From Patescibacteria group bacterium (GTDB lineage Bacteria > Patescibacteriota > Microgenomatia > UBA1400 > PJMF01), in the NCBI GenBank assembly GCA_018813375.1, contig JAHJBU010000048.1, positions 1 to 29,183 of the forward strand: DNA of 29,183 nucleotides. The letters run 5' to 3'. Below the pieces are notes generated by a model. That model was not told the origin of the DNA. It saw nothing but the letters and a program-made list of their open reading frames with translations, and did no database searches. Each line of letters begins with the position of its first letter. Position 1 is the first letter of the stretch. This document shows positions 14,791 to 22,246 of the stretch, in pieces. Position numbers and translations under genes: made by a program.

Positions 14791-15534
14791 ATGATAGTTA
14801 GACCAATTCAGACTCCAGTCGTCAAACCAAACTATGATTTAATGTCTTTAATTAAAGACTCCCTACGCGATCTAGAGGAAAAAAGTATTGTTGTCGTCAC
14901 CTCTAAAGTTGTGGCTTTGTGCGAGGGTAATGTAAAGTTAATTAAAAAAGGCACTCACGAAGAAAAACATGCTTTAGCTAAAAAAGAAGCAGAAGCCTAC
15001 ATTGATGAGAGTTATTCAAAATACAATCTAGTGATTGCCATTAAGCATGGCGCCATTGCCGTTGATGCTGGCATTGATCAGTCTAATACCGGCAAATATT
15101 ATGCATTTTTACCAAAAGATCCCTACAAATCAGCTAAAGAGATTTGGCAGTTTTTACGCAAAGAGTTTAAAGTTAAACAACTGGGAGTTTTAATTACCGA
15201 TAGTAAAACTCAGCCACTTAAATGGGGTACGACGGGCACAGCTCTGGCCCACTGCGGGTTTAAGGCTTTAGTGAATAAAATTGGTACCCCAGATTTATTT
15301 GGGCGAAAACTCCAAATGACTCAAGTAAATGTGGCTGAGGGTTTGGCTGCGGCCGCGGTGGTGGAAATGGGCGAAGCCAACGAGGCTCAACCCCTGGCGG
15401 TGATTACCGAGGCCAGCCAAGTTGAATTTCAGTCGCGGCCGCCCACTAAAAAACAAATCAAAGACCTCCAGATCGATATAAAGGACGATGTCTATGGTCC
15501 GATGCTCTCCGCTGCCCCTTGGATAAAAAAGTAA
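14791..15534 (+). CDS. Coenzyme F420:L-glutamate ligase-like protein (CofE family)
   Basis: The 247-residue protein covers the whole CofE domain. Recognisable parts are KSIVVVTSKVVALCEGN, the metal/GTP-site segment AIAVDAGIDQSNTG with FLPKDPYKSA, VLITDSKTQPLKWGTTGTAL, and the closing AEGLAAAAVVEMGEANE. True CofE adds glutamate to F420-0 with GTP. CPR bacteria are not known for F420 biosynthesis and no other F420 gene is here, so the substrate is probably different; gamma-glutamyl ligation of another acceptor is an inference. The gene has its own -10 at the end of the previous gene. Its stop is 2 nt before the adenosyltransferase ATG, so those two are coupled. Confidence 0.85.
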   Translation: MIVRPIQTPVVKPNYDLMSLIKDSLRDLEEKSIVVVTSKVVALCEGNVKLIKKGTHEEKHALAKKEAEAYIDESYSKYNLVIAIKHGAIAVDAGIDQSNTGKYYAFLPKDPYKSAKEIWQFLRKEFKVKQLGVLITDSKTQPLKWGTTGTALAHCGFKALVNKIGTPDLFGRKLQMTQVNVAEGLAAAAVVEMGEANEAQPLAVITEASQVEFQSRPPTKKQIKDLQIDIKDDVYGPMLSAAPWIKK

Positions 15535-15536
15535 CT

Positions 15537-16100
15537 ATGAATTCAATTTCCACCAAAACCGGCGACTGCGGTCAAACTTCTTTAGCTAATGGTCAGCGGG
15601 TGGCTAAGGACAGCCTAGTAATGGAGGTCATTGGTACTCTAGATGAGCTAAATTCTTGGATTGGACTAGTCATAGCATGTATTCCAGTAATAGTTGATGC
15701 TAAAAACGATTCTATTACTCAAAAAAAAGTTTTAGAACAAATCCAGCAAGACTTATATCAATTGAGCGCAGTAATTGTGCAGGCACCACAAGTAAAGTTT
15801 AAAAAACCAGCTTTAAATAGGCTAGAAAAGCAATCTGAGCTACTTCAAACTACAATGGTAGGCAATTGGCATGATAAGTTTCTCCACCCTGGTGGGACTA
15901 AACTCGCAGCTCAACTAGATATTGCTCGCACAGTGTGCAGGCGCTGTGAACGCCTCATTTTTAAATATGCTAAACAAAAAGTAGTCCCTGCTTTAATTTT
16001 GCAGTATCTTAATCGTCTTTCAGACTACCTCTATGTGTTAAGGTGTTATATCAATCTAGATCAAAAGTACTCAGAAAAACAGTTTATACTAGATAAATAG
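15537..16100 (+). CDS. Corrinoid (cob(I)alamin) adenosyltransferase, PduO type
   Basis: The enzyme moves adenosyl from ATP to Co(I) of corrinoids, giving adenosylcobalamin. Family motifs are all visible: STKTGDCGQTSLANGQRV at the N-terminus (ATP site), VIGTLDELNSWIGL, HPGGTKLAAQLDIARTVCRRCERL (the PGG and RxxxRRxER elements) and the C-terminal ILQYLNRLSDYLYVL. The open frame starts at 15519, overlapping the previous gene, but the ATG at 15537, 2 nt after the upstream stop, begins directly before the conserved N-terminus and gives 187 residues, the normal length. A likely client in such a cell is an adenosylcobalamin-dependent class II ribonucleotide reductase, which is not in this window. A terminator follows. 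Confidence 0.92.
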   Translation: MNSISTKTGDCGQTSLANGQRVAKDSLVMEVIGTLDELNSWIGLVIACIPVIVDAKNDSITQKKVLEQIQQDLYQLSAVIVQAPQVKFKKPALNRLEKQSELLQTTMVGNWHDKFLHPGGTKLAAQLDIARTVCRRCERLIFKYAKQKVVPALILQYLNRLSDYLYVLRCYINLDQKYSEKQFILDK

Positions 16101-16133
16101 ATCTATATATCAATCTTTCATAAAAAAAGGGGT

Positions 16134-16169
16134 AATTAGCAGTCTCATGGTGTGTCTGCTAATTTTTTT
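16134..16169 (+). terminator. Rho-independent terminator after the adenosyltransferase gene
   Basis: AATTAGCAG (16134-16142) pairs perfectly with CTGCTAATT (16156-16164) around a 13-nt loop and is followed by a T-run (to 16169). An A-run at 16122-16128 may let it also stop lexA transcripts from the other side. Confidence 0.85.
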
Positions 16170-16191
16170 AATCAAAAATCAAAGCTCAAAA

Positions 16192-16812
16192 CTAATATTG
16201 AAACTTACGAATCAAGCCCACTACTCTGCCTTGGATCTGAACATTAGTTGCATATATAGGGCTCATGCTAGAGTTAGCTGGTTCTAAGCGCACGCGGGTG
16301 ACTTCTTTGTAAAATTTCTTAAGAGTAGCTAGGCCATTATCAAGTAGAGCTACTACAATATCGCCATCTTCTACGCTTTGGGTTTCTTCGATTACTACAT
16401 AATCACCATCGTCGATGTGATCCTCGATCATGGATTGACCTTTAACCTGTAAAACATAGGCTCTTTTTTTACCAGAGATCATTTCTGGTGAAATTTTAAA
16501 GCTAGCATCAGGGTCAGTATAGGGTTCAATTGGTTTGCCAGCAGCGATGTATCCCATAATGGGTACATTAATACCTTCATCATTACTTAAAAAAGTTCTG
16601 TCTAAAAGCTCAATTCCTCTAACTTGACCGCCATATCGTTTAATAACCTTTTTTCTTTCTAAAGCCTGGAGATGTTCATGAACTGTGGCTAATGATGATA
16701 CGCCAATTGAGTTAGCAATCTCTTGAAGAGTGGGTGCATAGCCATTTTGCTGAATGTATTGAGCGATGAAATCTAAGATCTGTCGTTGACGTTTATAAAG
16801 AGTAACTGCCAT
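16192..16812 (-). CDS. lexA: LexA repressor, SOS regulator
   Basis: LexA represses DNA-damage genes and cleaves itself when RecA is activated. The N-terminal winged helix is clear (RQRQILDFIAQYIQQNGYAP, then TLQEIANSIGVSSLATVHEHL), followed by the peptidase domain: cleavage site Ala-Gly in GYIAAGKPIEP, catalytic Ser in GQSMIEDHI and catalytic Lys in GLATLKKFY. All functional residues are present. The frame is open to 16896, but the ATG at 16810-16812 (MAVTLYKRQRQIL) has a good ribosome site (AAGGAA, 5 nt upstream) and gives 206 residues, the usual length. It is transcribed alone, after a gap of 158 nt from the DedA gene, with an inverted-repeat operator candidate in that gap. Confidence 0.95.
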   Translation of the reverse strand: MAVTLYKRQRQILDFIAQYIQQNGYAPTLQEIANSIGVSSLATVHEHLQALERKKVIKRYGGQVRGIELLDRTFLSNDEGINVPIMGYIAAGKPIEPYTDPDASFKISPEMISGKKRAYVLQVKGQSMIEDHIDDGDYVVIEETQSVEDGDIVVALLDNGLATLKKFYKEVTRVRLEPANSSMSPIYATNVQIQGRVVGLIRKFQY

Positions 16813-16830
16813 ATAGTTCCTTTTAGTATT

Positions 16831-16885
16831 TATCATCTTCGGGCGTAAGTTTCCCGAATTAAATACAGCATATCCGAAGATGATA
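16831..16885. promoter_or_regulatory. Inverted repeats upstream of lexA, candidate autoregulatory operator
   Basis: TATCATCTTCGG (16831-16842) and its exact complement CCGAAGATGATA (16874-16885) are separated by 31 nt. A nested pair TTCGGG (16838-16843) / CCCGAA (16853-16858) shares the first arm. The repeated half-site CTTCGG/CCGAAG lies 20-75 nt before the lexA ATG, where LexA normally binds its own gene. It does not match the E. coli (CTGT-N8-ACAG) or Firmicutes (GAAC-N4-GTTC) boxes. Confidence 0.5.
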
Positions 16886-16970
16886 CGAATAAACAACTAC
16901 ATCTTTAATTATCAAACCGAATCAAAAATATCTAAAATAAATTAAAGTTCAAAATAGTTTGTTTTGGGTT

Positions 16971-17603
16971 CTACTTCATCCAGCCAAAGAGAATGTCCTT
17001 AAGAGAGCGTTTGAGCCACTTGTCTTCAATAAAAGGAATGATAAATTTATAAAAGATAAACAGAATAATGGCTGCAATTGTACTAATGCCAATCACTACG
17101 TCGAGTTGATGCTCAATAAAATACCGAATACGCTCGCCAAAGAAAAATATTAAACCCATGACAATCATGTATCTAGAGGTACGCCCAATAATTGAGGCAA
17201 TCATAAATCTTTTATAATCTAGATCAAACACTCCGGCTGAGATTGTGAAAACTTTATAGGGAATCGGGGTAAAAGCAGCAATAAAAATAGCCTTAGAGTC
17301 GTATTTTTTAAATAGGTTTTCTACGGATCGAACGTGCTTTTCTTTAAAAAGACGTCTTAAAATTGGCTTCCCCCCCCTTTGACCCAGAAAATAACCAAAC
17401 ATAGCGCCAAATAAAGATAAGAGTGAAATAAATAAGCCATACCACAGTGCCTTTTCTGGAGCATTGATACCCATTGGGATGACCATTACTTCTGGGGGAA
17501 TTAGGAAACAAGAACTTTCTGAAAATGATAGTAAGCCTAAAATTATTAAAGCATAAGGGCTAGACATCCAAACTTCCACTGTTCCCGGTTGTAATAGATT
17601 CAT
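16971..17603 (-). CDS. DedA/YqaA-family membrane protein (VTT domain)
   Basis: The 210-residue integral membrane protein belongs to the DedA/SNARE-associated (VTT) superfamily, YqaA branch. Signs are SFSESSCFLIPPEVMVIPMG in the first re-entrant region, GAMFGYFLGQRGGKPI, and above all the AAFTPIPYKVFTISAGVF segment, followed by FMIASIIGRTSRYMIVMGL with the conserved GRxxRY. At least four hydrophobic segments are present. Relatives flip undecaprenyl phosphate or phospholipids; which lipid applies here is unknown. It is the last gene of the minus-strand operon, 27 nt after the enolase-like gene. A C8 run on the plus strand (17370-17377) lies inside the gene and is a risk point for sequencing error, but the frame is intact. 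Confidence 0.88.
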   Translation of the reverse strand: MNLLQPGTVEVWMSSPYALIILGLLSFSESSCFLIPPEVMVIPMGINAPEKALWYGLFISLLSLFGAMFGYFLGQRGGKPILRRLFKEKHVRSVENLFKKYDSKAIFIAAFTPIPYKVFTISAGVFDLDYKRFMIASIIGRTSRYMIVMGLIFFFGERIRYFIEHQLDVVIGISTIAAIILFIFYKFIIPFIEDKWLKRSLKDILFGWMK

Positions 17604-17630
17604 AATATCTCTTTCTTAGAAAATAGAATT

Positions 17631-18899
17631 TTACTGTGGATTGCTCCACTCTGCAAGCTGCTGATAAATTTCTAAAAGTCGGTTGTATTTAGCAACCCGC
17701 TCTCCTCTATTTGGTGCGCCAAATCTAACAAAATTAGCACCAACTCCGACGGCTAAATCTGCTAAAAATTTATCATTGGTTTCACCGCTTCTCTGAGAAA
17801 TAATTACTTTTAAGCCAGATTCTTTGGCAGTTTTGATAAAATCAATGGTTTCGCTAATGGTTCCTGCTTGGATAGGTTTGACAGCCACAGCATTACACAA
17901 CTTCTGCTCAACTACCTTTTGGAGTCGTTCTTTATTAGCCGTAACAAGTTTATTGCCAACAATATTAGTTGTTTCCCCCAGTTCTCTAGTTAATTCTTGC
18001 CAACTTTTCCAGTCATCTTCCTGGAAAGGATCTTCGATATGAATTACTTGGTGGGTGGTGCGTAAGGTTTGATAGTAAACCAAGAGCTCTTTTGCAGTAA
18101 AGGGTTTAGAGCGATCTCTTAAAAGATATTTGCCATCTTCATGTAGGTTGGAGGCTGAAGCATCAATGCCTAAAAATAAATCTTGAGCAAAAGTATATCG
18201 AGTGCTTTTTGTGGTTTCAACCAAGATCTCAAAAGCATCTATATTTGAATAAAGGTTTGGGGCAAAGCCGCCGACTTTACCAACACAGTGAATGGCTTCC
18301 TTGGCAATTAAAACCTCTTCTAGTTTTTGGAAAAAAGTCACCGCTATGTTAAGTGATTTGCGATATTCAATATAACTGGCAGGAATAATAGAAAAATCTT
18401 TTAAATCTAGATTATCTGTTCCATATATTCCTCCATTTAGCATACTGTAGATGCAAGTTGGGATTTTAAAGCTCTCTACTGTTTGATATTTTTGTTGGAT
18501 GTAGTAATAAAGTGGCATCTCCACACAGGCAGCACCGGCTTTAAGCACAGCCTGAGATACAGCTAATAAAGCATTGGCTCCTAGCTTGCTTTTATCACGA
18601 GTGCCATCTAGATTTATCAAAAGTTGATCTGCTTCAGTTTGCTTAGTGGGGTCCTTCCCCACTAGTTGTGGGGCAATGATGGCGTTGATGTTATTTATCG
18701 CTTTTGTAACCCCTTGGCCATTCATTTCATTTGGGTCATGATCAACTAGTGAGACAGCGCTATATTTTCCAGATTCAAGGCCAGTCGGGACACTACTAGT
18801 TACCATGTGACCAGTGTCTAGCCAAATACTACATTCAATGGTTGGTAGACCTCTTGAGTCAAGAATTTCTCGAGCGTAAATATAGGTAATATTTGACAT
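17631..18899 (-). CDS. Enolase-like protein lacking most catalytic residues
   Basis: The 422-residue protein aligns with enolase along its whole length (YAREILDSRGLPTIE at the start, GGFAPN, IEDPF, VKPIQAGTISET, RSGET, FGAPNRGERVAKYN at the end). The active site is largely gone. Using yeast numbering for the reference: His159 is Tyr159 here (NGGIYG), Glu168 is Asp168, Glu211 is Val209 (GKVGGFAPN instead of GDEGGFAPN), metal ligand Asp320 is Asn316 (VGNKL instead of VGDDL), His373 is Gln369 (SQRSGE instead of SHRSGE) and Lys396 is Arg392. The equivalents of Asp246, Glu295 and Lys345 remain. The substrate loop ASTG-E-A is also altered (TGLESGKYSAV). Conversion of 2-phosphoglycerate to PEP seems excluded. 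It lies 15 nt after a PEP-synthase-like gene with similar decay. The frame is intact, so it is kept for another role. Confidence 0.88.
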   Translation of the reverse strand: MSNITYIYAREILDSRGLPTIECSIWLDTGHMVTSSVPTGLESGKYSAVSLVDHDPNEMNGQGVTKAINNINAIIAPQLVGKDPTKQTEADQLLINLDGTRDKSKLGANALLAVSQAVLKAGAACVEMPLYYYIQQKYQTVESFKIPTCIYSMLNGGIYGTDNLDLKDFSIIPASYIEYRKSLNIAVTFFQKLEEVLIAKEAIHCVGKVGGFAPNLYSNIDAFEILVETTKSTRYTFAQDLFLGIDASASNLHEDGKYLLRDRSKPFTAKELLVYYQTLRTTHQVIHIEDPFQEDDWKSWQELTRELGETTNIVGNKLVTANKERLQKVVEQKLCNAVAVKPIQAGTISETIDFIKTAKESGLKVIISQRSGETNDKFLADLAVGVGANFVRFGAPNRGERVAKYNRLLEIYQQLAEWSNPQ

Positions 18900-18914
18900 T
18901 GTCTTTATTTAGTT

Positions 18915-21089
18915 TTACACAGTGTGTAGTTTTTGTTCCTCAAGCTCAATAATATATTGTTTGGTTCGTAGTGCAAATTCTGGTTTAACTGTGATGATAT
19001 CAAAACCAAGTTGAATTGCGATTTCAACTAACTGTAAATTATAGTTTTCTAAATGCAGTATAGCTTTAGGCCTAAATTTAGTAGTTCCCTCACTATCCTG
19101 AGTTGATTGGACTTCATGCATGACTTTTTCCAATAAGTTTCTCATTAGCTCTATATCCATAGGGTAGAGGTTGTAAATATCAGGATTATCAGGATCAATC
19201 CCATGAAGTAGACCGTGCAGACTACGAACATTAACAGAAATTCCGCTAATTTGTTTTTGTAGATAATACTTAAGCTGAAGTATGTTTTCTGGCGTATTAA
19301 GCTGCAGGTATAAACTTAGGTTTGGTTGTTGATTAATCAAGTGATAGTTGGTGAGATAATTAATAATTAGTCGTAGCTCACTAGGTGTTCGCACAAAGGG
19401 TAGCATTAAACCCAAGGGAGCTAGGCTGGTGGATAAAACTTCTTTAATTACTTCCATTTCTAGATTAAGGAGCTCAAAATTACTAATCATTCGTAGGCCT
19501 CCGCGAAACCCTAGATAAGGATTAATTTCATTAGGCTCAAAGCTGACTGCGTTGGTTAATGCTCCAAAATCTCGTGAGGTAAAATCTTGAGATCGATAAA
19601 TTACTGGTAAATTGGGTTTGGTTTTTTGGTAAGACTGAATTGTCTTTTTTAAAATTTCTTTAAGCTGAGATTTTTTCTTAGATTTTAAGAGACGGTAAGG
19701 ATGTTCTCCCATGCTGGCAAATGAGTACTCGCTTCGTAGTACTCCTACTCCGTCCACCTCAGGAGAAACATATTCAGTTGCTTTGGCAGGATTGCCAGCT
19801 GAAATATAAACTTTAGTGATGGTTGAAGGCAATATATTTTGTTTTGTCGTGGGTGTTGTGATAGATGTTGCCAAAACTCGGCCTGCATTAGCATCAACAA
19901 TCACTGATAATCCTGGATTGAGATATTTAGTAGCATGTTGGGTATTAATCACTGTTGGGAGATGGTACTTTTTAACATAGTTGACTAGTATGGGTGTGGC
20001 TAGGCCACGATCGCAAATGATAGCTGCAGCTTTTTCTAAAGCAGGTAGATAATCAGTAGTCAATTCTTTGACTACTATCACTTGTCCAAAATCAATTTTA
20101 GAAAGTTGTTTTTTATTAGTTAGCACAAAAACTTTCCCGCTAGAGATGCCGGATTGAAAAGAATCTCCTGAGAGAAGAATTTTGTTGTGGTTTTTATTAG
20201 TAGTTGATTCTGGAATAGATTTAACCTCAGTGATGAAAAATTGACCCTGTTGGTAATACCAGTTCACTAGTTGCGGGCCATAAGTTGATCTCTTAATGGT
20301 AATAATCAAGCGAGCTAATTCTAGGGTTTGGTTGTCATCTAGGCTTAACTGTTGTTGTTTATAGTGCAAGATCGATTTTTCTTTTAAAGAATCAATTTGT
20401 CTTTGTAACATTAGATACTGTGGATGAAGTTGTTTTTGGGTGATTTGATTAGTACGAATGTCTACGTTAATAATATCCTGCTTGATTTTAGGATGATGAG
20501 GATCATAAACTCCCCAGTTAGAAAAGATCTGTAGTTGAGATTTATGATGTGGAGATTGTGTTAGGGCAATGCCTGATATCTCTGGTTGGCCTTGGTGTTG
20601 AATTAAAATTGGTGGAGCATAAATCTCAAGCTTTTTGTTGTCAAAGTCAAGCACAACGTGTTTAGACCAAACTGTCATGATGGAATCAAGTAAATTGGTG
20701 TCACCATTAACATTATTATGCTGATGCTGTCCGACTGGATCAGAAACTGCGCTGACTCTAAGGAAGCCAGGATTTTGATAATACCAGGCTATGATTGGCT
20801 TGGTAATATCTGTTGGTAAATTAAGGTGACACATGATGTGCCTGATTTGCTTAAGTAATAAATCTTGATGCTTTTGGTTTTTGGAGAATGATTTTAAAAC
20901 TTGATTTAGCTGGTGAGCTAGATTGGTTTTGTAAATAATTTGTTCAAGAGTTTGATGGGGAATAATTATTGTTTTGGGAATAGGAACTCCTCTCTTGAGG
21001 AGTTTTGCTAGTTGTAAAATTTTTTCTCCTACCTGAGCTTTGGAGAGTTTGCTGGCGGTTGATAAATCAATGAGGGCAGGTTGATCCAT
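18915..21089 (-). CDS. PEP synthase-like protein without catalytic His and Cys
   Basis: The 724-residue protein has the three-domain plan of phosphoenolpyruvate synthase (PpsA): a degenerate ATP-grasp domain (residues about 10-295; LRVSAV where VRSSA is usual), a swivelling phosphohistidine domain (about 305-410) and a PEP-binding barrel (about 425-720; GVGVLRSEYSF, IYRSQDFTSRDFGAL, NPYLGFRGGLRMI, LPFVRTPSE). The swivelling-domain loop AIICDRGLATPILVN aligns without gaps to AI[IV]TDxGGxTSHAAI, placing Ile367 at the phosphorylated His. In the barrel, the ICGQAPS loop with the catalytic Cys is replaced near AILHLENYN, and SIGSNDL by SVNVRSL. Phosphoryl transfer by the known mechanism therefore looks impossible. 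A TAAACT box 7 nt before the ATG (21097-21102) may give it its own leaderless start inside the operon. Confidence 0.85.
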   Translation of the reverse strand: MDQPALIDLSTASKLSKAQVGEKILQLAKLLKRGVPIPKTIIIPHQTLEQIIYKTNLAHQLNQVLKSFSKNQKHQDLLLKQIRHIMCHLNLPTDITKPIIAWYYQNPGFLRVSAVSDPVGQHQHNNVNGDTNLLDSIMTVWSKHVVLDFDNKKLEIYAPPILIQHQGQPEISGIALTQSPHHKSQLQIFSNWGVYDPHHPKIKQDIINVDIRTNQITQKQLHPQYLMLQRQIDSLKEKSILHYKQQQLSLDDNQTLELARLIITIKRSTYGPQLVNWYYQQGQFFITEVKSIPESTTNKNHNKILLSGDSFQSGISSGKVFVLTNKKQLSKIDFGQVIVVKELTTDYLPALEKAAAIICDRGLATPILVNYVKKYHLPTVINTQHATKYLNPGLSVIVDANAGRVLATSITTPTTKQNILPSTITKVYISAGNPAKATEYVSPEVDGVGVLRSEYSFASMGEHPYRLLKSKKKSQLKEILKKTIQSYQKTKPNLPVIYRSQDFTSRDFGALTNAVSFEPNEINPYLGFRGGLRMISNFELLNLEMEVIKEVLSTSLAPLGLMLPFVRTPSELRLIINYLTNYHLINQQPNLSLYLQLNTPENILQLKYYLQKQISGISVNVRSLHGLLHGIDPDNPDIYNLYPMDIELMRNLLEKVMHEVQSTQDSEGTTKFRPKAILHLENYNLQLVEIAIQLGFDIITVKPEFALRTKQYIIELEEQKLHTV

Positions 21090-21154
21090 ATCTATTAGTT
21101 TAGCCTAACTTAATGTTAATCAAAAGTGTTAGGTGGATTTTGCTAGGTAGATTT

Positions 21155-22231
21155 TTATTTTTTAAGCTGATCTTTAAACCAATCTACAGTAGGAATCGGT
21201 GCTGGATCTATGCCCTCTAGCATAGCTAAATAAAAATTAGTGTAGCTCATCAGTGTAATGAGCTCAAAAACTTGAGTAAATTTATTGGTCATTTCTAAGT
21301 TGATAGCTAAAGCATCAATATTTTTTTTCTCTACCACTTGCTGGGTAAGCCGAAAGCGTTTTTGGTTGCGAAAGTCATAAAGTTTAGAATTGATGAATAC
21401 AAAAACATGATTGGTAGCATTGCTTTTAGGTAAACTAAGTCCTTCTAATAAGTGATGATTTATCTCAGGGATGGTTTTATAGTCAACAAAATATTTAGCG
21501 TTTTCATTAAATTGATTAGTAGCAACATGAGCTGCTCCAGTTAAAAACTCACTTGCAATCAATACCGGTCTACGATCAATAAGTTCAAGTGCGAGTAATT
21601 TAGCTTGGTTGTTTTCTAAACTAACATTAACTCTACATTTTTCGTCTACGCAAAGAATGGTAGTAATAATTTCATCTATTTGTTTTTTGTCTATAGAAAT
21701 GATTTTAGTCTTTGAGAGCAAACCAATGCAGCCCATGATGGAGTAGCCAATGGCCATACGGGGCTGATTAGACGGGTTGTGTTTTGGATCAATAATGTAA
21801 GCAGGATAATTATTTTCACGAACTAGCTGAGCTAGATTTCCTCCAGAAGTGATAACCATAATTTGAGCATTTTTTTCTTGGGCCTGAGTTGCGCAAGATA
21901 GAGTTTCTTTGGTAGTGCCAGAGTAGCTAGATAACAGTACTAAAGTATTTTGATTGACATATCCTGGCAGATTATAACTATTGATCACCTCAAACGGGAT
22001 TTTGAGCTCTTTTTTAAATAAATTTTTAATTACATCTGGACCTAAACCAGATCCACCCATACCAGAGACAACTACATTTTTTATTTCTGCTGTTGGTTTA
22101 AATTCAATATTTTGTGTTGATTCCCAGGCATGTTTGACTTGATCTGCTAAAGATTCAATCGAGCCTAGAACATTAGATTTGTCTAGTTTTTGGATAGTTT
22201 GGTTGAAATCAAATTTTTTAGTATCTGTCAT
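21155..22231 (-). CDS. Bifunctional phosphoglucose/phosphomannose isomerase
   Basis: The 358-residue protein has the double SIS-domain fold of the archaeal/CPR-type PGI/PMI, which interconverts glucose-6-phosphate, fructose-6-phosphate and mannose-6-phosphate. Seen motifs: VVSGMGGSGLGPDVI, LLSSYSGTTKETL (phosphate loop), NQPRMAIGYS, FNENAKYF with the base Glu, and IPEINHHLLEGL with the ring-opening His. All key residues are present, so unlike its downstream neighbours it looks functional. It follows the phosphomannomutase stop by 15 nt and is 65 nt before the PEP-synthase-like gene. With the mutase it would feed glucose/mannose-1-phosphate for sugar nucleotides. Confidence 0.92.
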   Translation of the reverse strand: MTDTKKFDFNQTIQKLDKSNVLGSIESLADQVKHAWESTQNIEFKPTAEIKNVVVSGMGGSGLGPDVIKNLFKKELKIPFEVINSYNLPGYVNQNTLVLLSSYSGTTKETLSCATQAQEKNAQIMVITSGGNLAQLVRENNYPAYIIDPKHNPSNQPRMAIGYSIMGCIGLLSKTKIISIDKKQIDEIITTILCVDEKCRVNVSLENNQAKLLALELIDRRPVLIASEFLTGAAHVATNQFNENAKYFVDYKTIPEINHHLLEGLSLPKSNATNHVFVFINSKLYDFRNQKRFRLTQQVVEKKNIDALAINLEMTNKFTQVFELITLMSYTNFYLAMLEGIDPAPIPTVDWFKDQLKK

Positions 22232-22246
22232 GTCTCTAATTTTTCA

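Noticed and set aside
16813..16896. 28-residue N-terminal extension of LexA
   Set aside because: The ATG at 16812 has a ribosome site and gives the usual LexA N-terminus; the extension overlaps the inverted repeats.
17370..17377. C8 run in the DedA gene as a frameshift site
   Set aside because: The frame on both sides is one continuous family-like protein, so the run as given is in phase.
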